Source: Paraperibacillus marinus
GTDB lineage: Bacteria; Bacillota; Bacilli; Bacillales; DSM-1321
DNA length: 64,000 nt
Direction of reading: 5' to 3'
Assembly: GCF_046237605.1 (NCBI RefSeq)
Contig: NZ_CP143542.1
Span: forward strand, 744,001 to 808,000
Made by a program: the position numbers and the translations under genes. Positions 1-8,032 of this stretch are shown one piece after another. The notes under the pieces were generated by a model. It was not told the DNA's origin, did no database searches, and saw nothing but the letters and a program-made list of their open reading frames with translations. How positions within the stretch are numbered: position 1 is the stretch's first letter; each line of letters starts with the position of its first letter.

Positions 1-299
1 TGTCTGGATCTCTGATATCATCATTTGATTCTGTTCTTTCGTAAGCTTTATAAACAGCTCAAACACTTCCTTTCAATACTGTTCTAATTCGTTTTCATGC
101 CGTTATTTGGTCTGACAGGGAAACTATACAATGGCTCCAGGGAAAATAACAGGCTGGAATTTCAGAAATATTTATGTACATGACAAAAATATGGATCTTA
201 AAAATTCAGGAGGTCACTTAACATCAGGCATCCAGCTGCCGAAATAATGAGTGCAGGGCTGAGCTGGATTGCTCACTCCTGCTGATAAATCAAAAAATA
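1..299. other. Intergenic left edge
   Basis: No complete gene is visible. On the minus strand a GTG at position 66 opens a frame that runs off the window edge (22 codons, beginning MFELFIKLTKEQ), preceded by AAAGGAAG, but the spacing from this site to the GTG is almost zero, so a partial gene here is only a weak possibility. Confidence 0.3.
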
Positions 300-317
300 G
301 TGAATGGAGATAACGGA

Positions 318-584
318 ATGAACAAAACTATTTCAGTAATCGTGTCAGCCGGTCTGCTTCTGGGCCTGTCTTCAAATATGGGGACTGCCGATGCCAAGAC
401 AGTTGTGAAAACCTATAAAAACTGCAGTGAACTCAATAAGGTGTATAAGGGCGGCGTCGCCATTTCAGCGAAAACCAAAAATAAAGGCGGCAAGACTAAA
501 AACAAGCCATTTGCACATCAAGCCCTGTATAAAGCGAATAAGAAGAGTGACCGTGACAAAGACGGGATAGCGTGTGAAAAGTAA
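318..584 (+). CDS. Small secreted Excalibur-domain protein
   Basis: The 88-residue product has an N-terminal signal peptide of about 27 residues (MNKTISVIVSAGLLLG, ending near ADA) and a C-terminal Excalibur domain. The domain shows the starting FKNC-like YKNCSELNKVY, a GGVA motif, and the closing calcium-loop signature DRDKDGIACE. Excalibur domains are small extracellular calcium-binding modules related to EF-hand loops, often attached to surface nucleases, but here the domain stands alone. I chose the ATG at 318 over the GTG at 300 because GGAGA lies 7 bases upstream of 318. It is followed by a terminator near 702. The role is unknown; secretion and calcium binding are inferred. Confidence 0.75.
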   Translation: MNKTISVIVSAGLLLGLSSNMGTADAKTVVKTYKNCSELNKVYKGGVAISAKTKNKGGKTKNKPFAHQALYKANKKSDRDKDGIACEK

Positions 585-701
585 GGTTTTGTTTAGTATG
601 TAACCAGGGGGAGCAGACAGCGGTGCATGGTCTTTCTTATAATGTAAGGAGATGGCTATGTATCGCTGCAGAATAAATGCCAATATAGATACTGTTTGGA
701 T

Positions 702-740
702 GGAGAGCCGGGGAGCTAGTTCCTTGCTCTTTTTACTTTT
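702..740 (+). terminator. Rho-independent terminator
   Basis: Imperfect hairpin with AGAGC and GCTCT outer arms and GGGGA/TTCC inner pairing, followed by TTTTTACTTTT. It would end transcription coming from the Excalibur gene, before the FMN riboswitch. Confidence 0.5.
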
Positions 741-817
741 AAATGATAATATCACATCAGTAAAACCACACTAATAAGGATGACATTCCTTATGTTACAT
801 GACAGCATGAATATGAG

Positions 818-948
818 TGTCCTTCGGGGTCGGGTGAAAATCCCAGCCGGCGGTGATGAAGCTTTTTGCTTACAAGCCCGCGAGCTCTATGGAGCAGGAT
901 CTGGTGTGATTCCAGAGCCGACAGTATAGTCTGGATGGGAGAAGGACA
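818..948 (+). promoter_or_regulatory. FMN riboswitch (RFN element)
   Basis: The sequence carries the conserved RFN blocks: CCTTCGGGGTCGGGTGAAAA at the 5' side, CCCAGCCGGCGGTGATGAAG, AGCCCGCGAG, then GATTCCAGAGCCGACAGT and the closing GATGGGAGAAGGA. These are the diagnostic FMN-aptamer segments. It lies directly upstream of a terminator and ribE, the arrangement used for FMN-dependent premature termination in Bacillus. Confidence 0.97.
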
Positions 949-1036
949 TATGGATCTGGTCACACAATCAGTCTATTATTTGGCAGGCAAATAAGCAGGC
1001 TTATTCTGTCATACACTAAACATCCATATTCTCCCT

Positions 1037-1064
1037 AAACCCCTATTTCAGGGGTTTTTATTTT
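1037..1064 (+). terminator. Riboswitch expression-platform terminator
   Basis: Stem AAACCCCT/AGGGGTTT with a short loop followed by TTTATTTT. It lies between the FMN aptamer and ribE and is the likely terminator of the OFF state. Confidence 0.85.
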
Positions 1065-1083
1065 GTAATGGGGGGGGAAATCC

Positions 1084-1725
1084 TTGTTTACTGGCATCAT
1101 TGAAGAAATAGGCACTGTCAAAGCAGTACATAAACAGGCAAACAGCAGTGCTCTTGAGATCCTGGCACAAAAGGTGCTGCAGGACGTCCAGCTTGGCGAC
1201 AGTATTTCGGTTAATGGAGTCTGTCTGACAGTCACCCATTATACCCAGTCAGGGTTTACAGCTGATGTTATGCCCGAAACAGTCAAATCAACCACGCTGC
1301 ACCTGCTCAAGCCGGGCTCGAAGGTGAACCTGGAGAGGGCCATTATGGCCGGGGGAAGATTTGGCGGCCATTTCGTAAGCGGCCATGTAGATGGTGTAGG
1401 AACCATCGCTAATAAAGTGAATAGAGAAAATGCCGTATATTACAGCATCCAGCTTCAGCCGGGTGAAGGGCAATACTGCATCCCAAAAGGCTCGATTGCG
1501 ATTGATGGGACAAGTCTGACAGTCTTTGAGGTTAGAGGCGACACCATTACGGTATCCCTCATTCCGCTCACGCACGTGAAAACGATTCTTGGCTCGAAGG
1601 AAAAGGGAGACGCGGTCAATATAGAAACTGATTTATTTGCAAAATATATTCTCCGTAAAACAGAGTCAGTGAAAAAGACTTCTGCCATAAGCATGGATTT
1701 TTTGCAGGAAAATGGATTTAACTAG
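1084..1725 (+). CDS. ribE: Riboflavin synthase alpha subunit
   Basis: This 213-residue protein catalyses dismutation of two 6,7-dimethyl-8-ribityllumazine molecules to riboflavin. It begins with the family signature MFTGIIEEIGTV and has two lumazine-binding repeats (about residues 1-97 and 98-195), each with the SVNGVCLTV / AIDGTSLTV motif; GGRFGGHFVSGHVDG lies at the repeat junction. The start is a TTG at 1084, preceded by a GGGGGGGAAA ribosome site. It is the first gene after the FMN riboswitch terminator; in most Bacillus rib operons ribD would occupy that place. The stop overlaps the leader of the next gene by design of the operon. Confidence 0.96.
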   Translation: MFTGIIEEIGTVKAVHKQANSSALEILAQKVLQDVQLGDSISVNGVCLTVTHYTQSGFTADVMPETVKSTTLHLLKPGSKVNLERAIMAGGRFGGHFVSGHVDGVGTIANKVNRENAVYYSIQLQPGEGQYCIPKGSIAIDGTSLTVFEVRGDTITVSLIPLTHVKTILGSKEKGDAVNIETDLFAKYILRKTESVKKTSAISMDFLQENGFN

Positions 1726-1738
1726 GGGCGGTGTTAGT

Positions 1739-2347
1739 TTGTTCAGCAGAATAGAAGAGGCGCTAGAAGATTTAAAAGAAGGAAAAATGGTAATTGTAAT
1801 TGATGACGAAGACCGGGAAAACGAAGGAGACTTTGTCATCCGTGCAGAGGATGCAACGCCGGAAGCCATAAATTTTATGGCAAAGTATGGCAGGGGATTG
1901 ATCTGCACGTCCATCACTAAAACTCTCGCCCATAAGCTTGAGCTTCCGGCGATGGTTGCGAACAATACCGACCATCATGGGACAGCATTCACGGTTTCTG
2001 TGGACCATGCCGATACCACAACAGGAATCAGTGCCTTTGAAAGATCGCTTACGATCTTGAAAATGCTTGAGGAGGATGCAAAGGGGTCTGATTTCAAGCG
2101 TCCAGGCCATGTCTTCCCGCTTATCGCAAAGGACGGCGGAGTCCTTGAAAGGCCGGGGCATACCGAGGCTTCTGTGGATCTTGCGTCTTTAAGCGGAGGA
2201 AAACCGGCCGGGGTGATCTGTGAGATCATGAATGAAGACGGCACGATGGCAAGAGTCCCGGAGCTTCTGAAGCTTGCCAGGGAACATCAGCTTAAGATTA
2301 TAACCATTGCGGAGCTGGTTGAATACCGCCGGAAATTAGTCATTTAA
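1739..2347 (+). CDS. ribB: 3,4-dihydroxy-2-butanone 4-phosphate synthase, RibB only
   Basis: The product (202 residues from TTG 1739) converts ribulose 5-phosphate to DHBP, the four-carbon precursor of lumazine. Visible motifs are DDEDRENEGDF (metal and substrate binding), HHGTAFTVSVDHADT, RPGHVFPL, RPGHTEASVDL and CEIMNEDGTMAR. It matches the N-terminal half of the Bacillus bifunctional RibBA up to the ITIAELVEYRRKL linker and then stops, so the GTP cyclohydrolase II domain (about 190 residues) is absent. TTG 1739 is preferred to ATG 1712 because AGGGGCGG precedes it and family members start MFxxIEEAL. It sits between ribE and ribH. Confidence 0.92.
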   Translation: MFSRIEEALEDLKEGKMVIVIDDEDRENEGDFVIRAEDATPEAINFMAKYGRGLICTSITKTLAHKLELPAMVANNTDHHGTAFTVSVDHADTTTGISAFERSLTILKMLEEDAKGSDFKRPGHVFPLIAKDGGVLERPGHTEASVDLASLSGGKPAGVICEIMNEDGTMARVPELLKLAREHQLKIITIAELVEYRRKLVI

Positions 2348-2377
2348 ATAGTATATATACAATTGGAGGAATGGAAA

Positions 2378-2845
2378 ATGGGAAGAACGTTTGAAGGAAA
2401 TGTAATCGGCACAGGCTTAAGAGTGGCAGTCGTTGTCGGCAGGTTCAACGAATTTATCACAGGAAAGCTGTTAACCGGTGCACTGGACGGCCTCAGAAGG
2501 CATGGCGTGGATGAGGACAATGTGGATGTAGCCTGGGTTCCCGGCGCATTCGAAATCCCCCAGGTGGCAAAGCGCCTTGCCGTCAAAGGCGGATACGATG
2601 CGGTCATCACACTTGGGACCGTCATCCGCGGAGCAACCACCCACTATGATTACGTCTGCAATGAGGTGGCTAAAGGCGTCTCATCCGTTTCCCTCGAAAC
2701 AGGTGTCCCGATCATCTTTGGCGTCTTGACGACAGAAAACATTGAACAAGCCATCGAAAGAGCAGGCACAAAAGCGGGGAACAAAGGCTACGAAGCGGCC
2801 GTAACTGCCATCGAAATGGCCAACCTGAATGCCTCTATCGGGTAA
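2378..2845 (+). CDS. ribH: 6,7-dimethyl-8-ribityllumazine synthase
   Basis: The 155-residue protein condenses DHBP with the ribitylaminopyrimidine to give lumazine and normally forms the icosahedral capsid of the lumazine synthase complex. Family motifs include VVGRFNEFITGKLL, WVPGAFEIP, GTVIRGATTHYDYVCNE (catalytic His in the TTHYDYV segment), and GVLTTENIEQAIERAGTKAG. ATG 2378 has TTGGAGGA 8 bases upstream and gives the usual start. It is the last gene of the rib operon and is followed by a terminator. Confidence 0.97.
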   Translation: MGRTFEGNVIGTGLRVAVVVGRFNEFITGKLLTGALDGLRRHGVDEDNVDVAWVPGAFEIPQVAKRLAVKGGYDAVITLGTVIRGATTHYDYVCNEVAKGVSSVSLETGVPIIFGVLTTENIEQAIERAGTKAGNKGYEAAVTAIEMANLNASIG

Positions 2846-2915
2846 AGCGGGAGAGGGGGACAGTCCCCATTTCCCGATTATTTCCCGGATCATTGGATTT
2901 GTCTTATAAGTTACA

Positions 2916-2959
2916 AAAAAAGCCCGAGGAGAAACATAGCGTTTTTTCCCGGGCTTTTC
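2916..2959 (+). terminator. Terminator of the rib operon
   Basis: Arms AGCCCGAGG and CCCGGGCT enclose an A/T-rich loop and are followed by TTTTCT. It is preceded by an A run, so it may also work from the other strand. Confidence 0.8.
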
Positions 2960-3049
2960 TCGTCTTACGATTTAAACGGGCGGCCGCTGCTGCTTACAAT
3001 TTGCTGCCGGTTAGAAGGGAGACTAGCTGCCAGTTTCACAGAACGCCAT

Positions 3050-3162
3050 CGGCGAGTAAAGTCCCTGTTTTGGCGAGTAAATGTCGATTTCGGCGAGTAA
3101 ATTGGCAAATCGGCGAGTAAATGGGAATTACGGCGAGTAAAAGTCCCACTTTGGCGAGTAAC
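3050..3162. repeat. Array of 20-21 bp repeats with GGCGAGTAA core
   Basis: Six copies of CGGCGAGTAAA-like cores start at about 3051, 3072, 3092, 3112, 3132 and 3153. The period is 20-21 bp with unrelated 8-10 bp fillers. The same motif family recurs at 13.75 kb and 42.1 kb. Confidence 0.9.
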
Positions 3163-3545
3163 GGTCATATAACGTGGTGTGCATGCTTCTATTCACACTC
3201 AGATTTTATACTTTTGATAAAATAATATGATTATGAAGTGAAAATCATCAGAACATGAGCAGGGAAGCAGAGGGATCAGGTGAAATGACACCCTTTTTTT
3301 CGCTTATGCCATCCTGCTGCCTGTTTTGAAAATTCGTCACAGACTCGAGGGCTCGACAGCCTCCAGAGTTCTCACGCCTTGCGCTGGCATGTTGAAAAAA
3401 TTCTTTGAAAACAACTATTTTTCACTGAACAGGAGGAAAGCTGCACATATGAGCTGGCTGCTGCCAATCAATTGACTGTCCCTCCTTCCGTCCCTATACT
3501 TAAAAAGCGATGAAGCTTTAATTTGATTTTAGAATGGGTGATCCA
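3163..3545. other. Intergenic region
   Basis: No gene is supported. Around 3344-3395 lies a fragment beginning GACTCGAGGGCTCGACAGCC that resembles the GC-rich dispersed repeat also seen near 6.6 kb. The promoter of the DUF3900 gene is probably in the last 100 bases, but no convincing -35/-10 pair stands out. Confidence 0.4.
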
Positions 3546-4604
3546 ATGGATTTTCAAATACAATTCCTATCCTTCTATGTGGTGCAGGTGGAGGGAAAAG
3601 GAGAAAGCGCTGATAAGCGGTATAAGCATTTTCAGACACTGGATGAAGAGGAATACGAGGACAGTCCGCTAAAGGATTTCCTGGACGGGGAATTTGCCAA
3701 AATCGTCAAGCGCAAGGCAGAACGCCATCCGAAATCTGAGGAGGTGCCGACCAAGATAGGCTATTTTGTGGTAGAAGAAGGCCACGATTTGACATCAAAT
3801 CCAAACTATAACTTATTTTCCCGGGTCCGATTTGCTGGAGACAAGGAGGCGTTCCAGGCGGAGAGTGAAAAGTTCGCTGTATCCTATGTGGACACAAGTG
3901 CCGTGCGGGGAGGCGTCTTCCTGGTTGCCAGGGCAAAGCTCCGCAAATATTTTGATGAGCCTTTTGTCTTCATTATGAAGTGCGATTTTGAACCTAAGGT
4001 GGCTTCCATTTCAGATGAACGGACACTGATCCGTCATGTGGAGATGGCAATCACTACGAAGAATATGAAGTCTATCCAATATCCATATATGCCTGAAGAA
4101 GGAATCGTTGAGGATAGTGAACTGAAAATTAATCAGGCTTCACATGCCCGTTATTTTGAGGACTTTTTGAAATATGTAGAGTACGGCGAATCATTGCCGG
4201 AGATCGTTAAGTCCCAGGTGCTCCATATTGTCCAGGAACATATTGAGGAAACCTATACCCCTGAGAGCGAAGAGCGGCAGCAGATGGAGGAAGCGATGGA
4301 GCTGTGGGCGGGAAGTGAAAAGCGTGAGCTGCAGGAGAGATTCAGCACCGATCAGATTGTCGAGGCCGCAGCAGGCATGGTCGGCCACACACCTGATCTT
4401 CCTTTGAAGATGAAGCTCGATCATATATCTGTTCAGGGGCTCCTCTCGGACTTTGGAGAGAGCGTACATCTGGCAAAGGTCAATAATAAGTATGTGCTGG
4501 TCATAGAAGGGGACTCCGTCAACTTCGAGAAAGGCTTCTCGCCGGTTGAACTGGCAAAGCCGGATGACATTCATCACATTCTGGAGAAAATCAGCCGGGG
4601 ATGA
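3546..4604 (+). CDS. DUF3900 family protein
   Basis: The 352-residue protein starts MDFQIQFLSFYVVQVEGKG, the typical beginning of the DUF3900 family of Bacillaceae, and is acidic and apparently cytoplasmic, with no signal peptide or membrane segment. I preferred ATG 3546 to ATG 3534 because GGGTGAT lies just upstream. The family has no known function. It is alone in its transcript, with short GC-rich inverted repeats (GGGGC-GCCCC near 4620 and GGGGACTGTCCCC near 4686) downstream that could act as weak terminators. Confidence 0.8.
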   Translation: MDFQIQFLSFYVVQVEGKGESADKRYKHFQTLDEEEYEDSPLKDFLDGEFAKIVKRKAERHPKSEEVPTKIGYFVVEEGHDLTSNPNYNLFSRVRFAGDKEAFQAESEKFAVSYVDTSAVRGGVFLVARAKLRKYFDEPFVFIMKCDFEPKVASISDERTLIRHVEMAITTKNMKSIQYPYMPEEGIVEDSELKINQASHARYFEDFLKYVEYGESLPEIVKSQVLHIVQEHIEETYTPESEERQQMEEAMELWAGSEKRELQERFSTDQIVEAAAGMVGHTPDLPLKMKLDHISVQGLLSDFGESVHLAKVNNKYVLVIEGDSVNFEKGFSPVELAKPDDIHHILEKISRG

Positions 4605-4789
4605 CGTGGCCGGGAAATAGGGGCTGGCCCCTTGAAAAGGAAGGCTGAACCCTTGCTGCTATGCGTTTGCCGGTTTGGGAAATGGGGGACTGTCCCCATG
4701 CTGGAAAAGGTGTTATGCTTAAGTGGAAGGATTCAGGTGCGGCCGTTTTGGCCGGGGGGGATAATTTATACAGAAGGAAGTAGGATGGT

Positions 4790-6040
4790 ATGAATAGAAG
4801 CTCAAAGCATTTGGCGCGTTTATCGCTGATTATAATGGGTATTGGTTTTTTGGCGACTCTGCCTTTTCAGGATTCTCTGGTTGGCAGGCTTTTGCAGGGC
4901 GGGTTTGAGGCAGGGATTGTCGGAGGGCTTGCTGACTGGTTTGCTGTCACTGCACTGTTCAGGCATCCGCTTGGCCTTCCGATTCCTCATACGGCCCTGC
5001 TCCCTAAGAACCGTGACCGGATGACAGGGGCGCTTGTATCAGCGCTTGAAAATAACTGGCTGACCAAGGAAAGCATCCAGGAAAAGATCAAACAGATCGA
5101 GATAACCAGGAGGGTACTTGCCTTTGTGCGGGGAGGACTTTACTCGGAACCTGCCAAAAAAGGGATTGAATCCACTCTTACTCATCTTGTAAAAGAAATC
5201 AAGATTGATAAATTAACCGGCACAGCCGAAAAGATGCTAAAGCAGTTCGCTGCATCGGCAGACCTTCCGGCACTGATCCAAAAAGCAGTTGGTTTGACGA
5301 TTGAAAAAAAGTATGACGAGAAACTGCTCGACAAACTCATCTCTAGGATAGATGAATGGCTTCATTCTGATAATCGAAGCGAGGAGCTGGGCGGGACAGC
5401 CCTGAGGGCGCTTGATCAGATGGAATTTGACGGTTTCCTGCATTTTGCCGTCAAATCCTTTCAAAGTGTCATGAGCGAGGAAAAGCTGGGAAACATCATC
5501 CAGAGCCTTCTCGCCGGAGGGATCGACAGCCTGAAGCAGGAAAATAATCTTAACCGTAAAGCGCTGCTTTTATATATCCGCAGGGAGCTGCAGGGCCTGA
5601 CCGAAAATGAAAAGCTGCTCGCTGAGTTAGAGGAGTTTAAAATGAAACAGACGGCCGAATGGGAGCTTGGCCCATTCCTCAGCAGCCAGCTTGAAGCAGC
5701 AAGACAAAAGCTTCTTGACAGGATTCAGGACAGAACCCTGCTGGATGATTTCCTCCTGCCATATGCAGAGAATACGATTTTGAGCCTTGAGAGTGATAGT
5801 GAAAGAGTCCAGAAGATTGAAGACTTTGTCCAGGGTCAGATAGCGAGGGTCATACAGGAAAATCACAAGAAAATCGGGAAACTTGTCCAGGAGAATCTGG
5901 ATAAACTCGATAATGAAGCCCTGATAGAAATCATGGAAAGCAATATCGGCAAGGATCTGCAGTGGATCCGCGTCAACGGAGCCGTCTGCGGATTTATCAT
6001 CGGAATAATTATCACAGTGCTTAAGATTTTCATAGGCTGA
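4790..6040 (+). CDS. DUF445 family membrane protein
   Basis: This 416-residue protein belongs to the DUF445 family. The N-terminal portion has a short hydrophobic segment (residues 9-28) and the family hallmark GGLADWFAVTALFRHPLGLPIPHTALLPKNRDRMT (shown here as a region around residues 45-80). The middle is a long charged, helical region, and a second hydrophobic helix (VNGAVCGFIIGIIITVLKI) ends the protein. The topology suggests a membrane-anchored protein with a large soluble domain. Function is not established. ATG 4790 is preceded by GAAGGAAGTAGGATGG. It is monocistronic with a strong terminator. Confidence 0.85.
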   Translation: MNRSSKHLARLSLIIMGIGFLATLPFQDSLVGRLLQGGFEAGIVGGLADWFAVTALFRHPLGLPIPHTALLPKNRDRMTGALVSALENNWLTKESIQEKIKQIEITRRVLAFVRGGLYSEPAKKGIESTLTHLVKEIKIDKLTGTAEKMLKQFAASADLPALIQKAVGLTIEKKYDEKLLDKLISRIDEWLHSDNRSEELGGTALRALDQMEFDGFLHFAVKSFQSVMSEEKLGNIIQSLLAGGIDSLKQENNLNRKALLLYIRRELQGLTENEKLLAELEEFKMKQTAEWELGPFLSSQLEAARQKLLDRIQDRTLLDDFLLPYAENTILSLESDSERVQKIEDFVQGQIARVIQENHKKIGKLVQENLDKLDNEALIEIMESNIGKDLQWIRVNGAVCGFIIGIIITVLKIFIG

Positions 6041-6051
6041 TGCCACAAAAA

Positions 6052-6089
6052 AGAGAGGCCTTCCATTTTTATGGGAGGCCTCTTTTTTT
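6052..6089 (+). terminator. Terminator after the DUF445 gene
   Basis: Stem AGAGGCCTTCC pairing with GGGAGGCCTCT around an ATTTTTAT loop, followed by TTTTTTCC. Confidence 0.9.
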
Positions 6090-6135
6090 CCATGGATATT
6101 CTTGTAAACATTTTGGCTATTGGACAAGAAGGTTG

Positions 6136-6215
6136 ATTTCCGCTGCAGGCACTCGCGGACCTTAGGGGCGGGCGGTGAGCCTCCTAGGGGTCTCACCTGT
6201 CCCGCAGCTCCCGCA
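6136..6215. repeat. GC-rich dispersed repeat, left part
   Basis: The block runs GCTGCAGGCACTCGCGGAC, GGGCGGGCGGTGAGCCTCCT, GGTCTCACCTGTCCCGCAGC. It looks like the first part of a palindromic dispersed repeat seen in many Bacillaceae genomes; what looks like its closing part (GGAGTCTCGTGCCTTCCGCT) is 400 bases away at 6608-6637. A degenerate copy on the other strand lies at 56700-56770. Confidence 0.5.
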
Positions 6216-6322
6216 CAGAAAAGAGGAGAACGGTGACTGCTAAATAAAATAGTATTATATGTGCAATGTTTATGACTTTAAAATAGAAAATAAACTACTA
6301 TGGCAGGCAGAGACCCGATAAA

Positions 6323-6515
6323 GAAGACTTGCTGATTGGCGAGCGATTGCTGTGACAGAAGCCTAGTCGCACTTATGCGTTAGCGAAAGAAGACTTGCTG
6401 ATTGGCGAGCGATTGCTGTGACAGAAGCCTAGCCGCACTTATGCGTTAGCGAAAGACGACTTGCTGATTGGCGAGCGATTGCTGCGACAGAAGCTTAGCC
6501 GCACTTATGCGTTAG
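6323..6515. repeat. Three tandem copies of a 66 bp unit
   Basis: Copies begin at 6323, 6389 and 6455, each starting GAAGACTTGCTGATTGGCGA (third copy GACGACTTGC) and ending with CGCACTTATGCGTTAG. They differ at only a handful of positions; the third lacks the last few bases. No reading frame with a start site is evident. Confidence 0.95.
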
Positions 6516-6530
6516 ACCAGCATAAAACGA

Positions 6531-6569
6531 ATCTGGCTGTGGGGAATGCACTTCTCCCCATAGCCAGAT
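6531..6569 (-). terminator. Hairpin downstream of the YfmJ-like gene
   Basis: ATCTGGCTGTGGGGA and TCTCCCCATAGCCAGAT form a near-perfect 15 bp stem. Read on the minus strand it lies 140 bases after the end of the oxidoreductase gene and is followed by CGTTTTATG, so it may be its terminator, though the T run is weak. Confidence 0.5.
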
Positions 6570-6578
6570 AGGCTTATG

Positions 6579-6637
6579 ACTCGAGGGTCGAAAGTCTCGA
6601 GCTGGAGCAGGAGTCTCGTGCCTTCCGCTCCAAACAA
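6579..6637. repeat. GC-rich dispersed repeat, right part
   Basis: GACTCGAGGGTCGAAAGTCT is followed by GGAGCAGGAGTCTCGTGCCT and TCCGCTCC. The first section resembles 3344-3395; the second resembles the end of the element whose left part lies at 6136. Confidence 0.45.
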
Positions 6638-6705
6638 CCTGCTTAACTATGTCATCTCATCACAAAATTCATAAAAAACATCCCTTTGGAAATGAGTCTT
6701 TTCAT

Positions 6706-7722
6706 TTATTTAGGCTCACTGACCTTAACCAGCTGCTTGCCGATGTTCTTTCCTTCAAATAAATCGAGGAAAGCCTCGGGAATGCGGTCAAAGCCTTCTT
6801 TTACTGTTTCTTCATATTTCAGCCTGCCTTTGACGAGCCAGCCGCCCAGTGCGCTGCCTCCCTCCTTGAAGCGGTCTGAGTAGTTGCCGACGGTAAAGCC
6901 CTGCATCAGCACACTCTTTTTGATCAGCAGTGACTGTACGCGCGGTCCCGTATCCGGCTTCTTCAGATTGTAAGAACTGATGGCACCGCAGACAGGTACC
7001 CGTGCAAACCGGTTCAGCCGTGTATGGACGGCATCTGAGATATCTCCGCCCACATTGTCAAAATAGACATCCACGCCATCAGGGCATTTTTCCTTCAATT
7101 CGGCTTCTATGTCAGAGGCAGTCCGGTAATTGATGGCATCATCAAACCCCAATTCATTGATTAAATAATCGATCTTTTCATCAGATCCAGCAATGCCGAC
7201 AACCCGGCAGCCCTGTATCTTTGCAATCTGTCCGACAACCGAACCGACGGCTCCTGCCGCCCCGGAGACAACGACCGTCTCGCCTGATTTGGGCTTCCCG
7301 ATGTCCAGAAGGCCGAAATAGGCAGTGAGTCCTGTCATGCCGAGAATTCCAAGGTGAGCCGAGATCGGTGCACCGTTTTTCTCGATTTTCCGGATTTCCT
7401 GCTCTTTGGCAAGGGAATACTCCTGCCAGCCGAGCATGCCGATCACAATATCCCCCTCATTGAACCGGCTGGATTTAGAGCTCTCCACCTGCCCGATGAC
7501 TCCGCCTGTTATCACTTCATTCAGAGGGAACGGTTCAACATAGGATTCGGCATCCTGCATCCTGCCGCGCATGTATGGATCAACCGATACATAGAGAGTC
7601 CTCACAAGCACTTCCCCATAAGTTGGAGAAGGTATTTCTGTATTTGTAAATTCAAATGTACCCTCATCCGGCATTCCCTCAGGACGATTCCTCAATAATA
7701 TCTGCATGTTGCCATCATTCAT
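6706..7722 (-). CDS. NADP-dependent oxidoreductase, YfmJ/CurA-like
   Basis: The 338-residue protein is a zinc-independent medium-chain reductase of the leukotriene B4 12-hydroxydehydrogenase / YfmJ group, which reduces activated enone double bonds with NADPH. The N-terminal GroES-like domain contains SVDPYMRGRM, a family signature. The Rossmann domain has VVSGAAGAVGSVVGQIAK, the AxGxxG dinucleotide loop, then VGIAGSDEKIDYL and DVYFDNVGGD. I chose the ATG at 7722 because AAAAAAGGAGTG precedes it; the longer frame reads into the dispersed repeat at 7740. It is a single-gene transcript. The exact substrate is not knowable here. Confidence 0.9.
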   Translation of the reverse strand: MNDGNMQILLRNRPEGMPDEGTFEFTNTEIPSPTYGEVLVRTLYVSVDPYMRGRMQDAESYVEPFPLNEVITGGVIGQVESSKSSRFNEGDIVIGMLGWQEYSLAKEQEIRKIEKNGAPISAHLGILGMTGLTAYFGLLDIGKPKSGETVVVSGAAGAVGSVVGQIAKIQGCRVVGIAGSDEKIDYLINELGFDDAINYRTASDIEAELKEKCPDGVDVYFDNVGGDISDAVHTRLNRFARVPVCGAISSYNLKKPDTGPRVQSLLIKKSVLMQGFTVGNYSDRFKEGGSALGGWLVKGRLKYEETVKEGFDRIPEAFLDLFEGKNIGKQLVKVSEPK

Positions 7723-7739
7723 AGTCCACACTCCTTTTT

Positions 7740-7905
7740 TTCTGTGGAAATGGGGCGGAGCTGCATGTATCATAAGGCTTCCTGCAGCTAGGTGTTAACA
7801 TCATTTATCTTGCTGGCATTCCTGATGTGCCTTACTCCGCTCCACCGCCTTAGTGTTCATGGTTTGTCTAGGTTCCTTTTCCTGCAAGGTTGCGAGTAGA
7901 AAACG
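7740..7905 (+). repeat. Dispersed element of about 165 bp, copy A
   Basis: Starts TGGAAATGGGGCGGAGCTGC, continues with GTTAACATCATTTATCTTGC and TGATGTGCCTTACTCCGCTC, and ends TTGCGAGTAGAAAA. Three more copies are at 10665 (+), 16745 (-) and 39418 (+). It is outside coding sequence. Confidence 0.85.
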
Positions 7906-8032
7906 CATGTTTGTTTTATAAGTCTTTCATCAAGGCTAACAAACTTTTAAAAGCCCCGTCAAAGAAACAGCCGGGAAAATATGTACCAGAGACAGAAAAT
8001 AGTATAAATTTACCTTAAGGGGGAAAGGGTGG
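7906..8032. other. Promoter region of the FAD oxidase gene
   Basis: About 125 bases with no gene. AAGGGGGAAAGGGTGG forms the ribosome site for the ATG at 8033. A TATAAA-like segment lies at about 8003, but I cannot assign a clear -35 partner. Confidence 0.3.

Noticed and set aside
2893..3120. 75-codon ORF after ribH
   Set aside because: It begins upstream of the rib terminator, crosses it, and continues into the 20 bp repeat array.
3050..3162. CRISPR array
   Set aside because: Cores of about 10 bp at 20-21 bp spacing are far too short for CRISPR, cores vary, and no cas gene is in the window. The same holds for 13745-13878 and 42068-42183.
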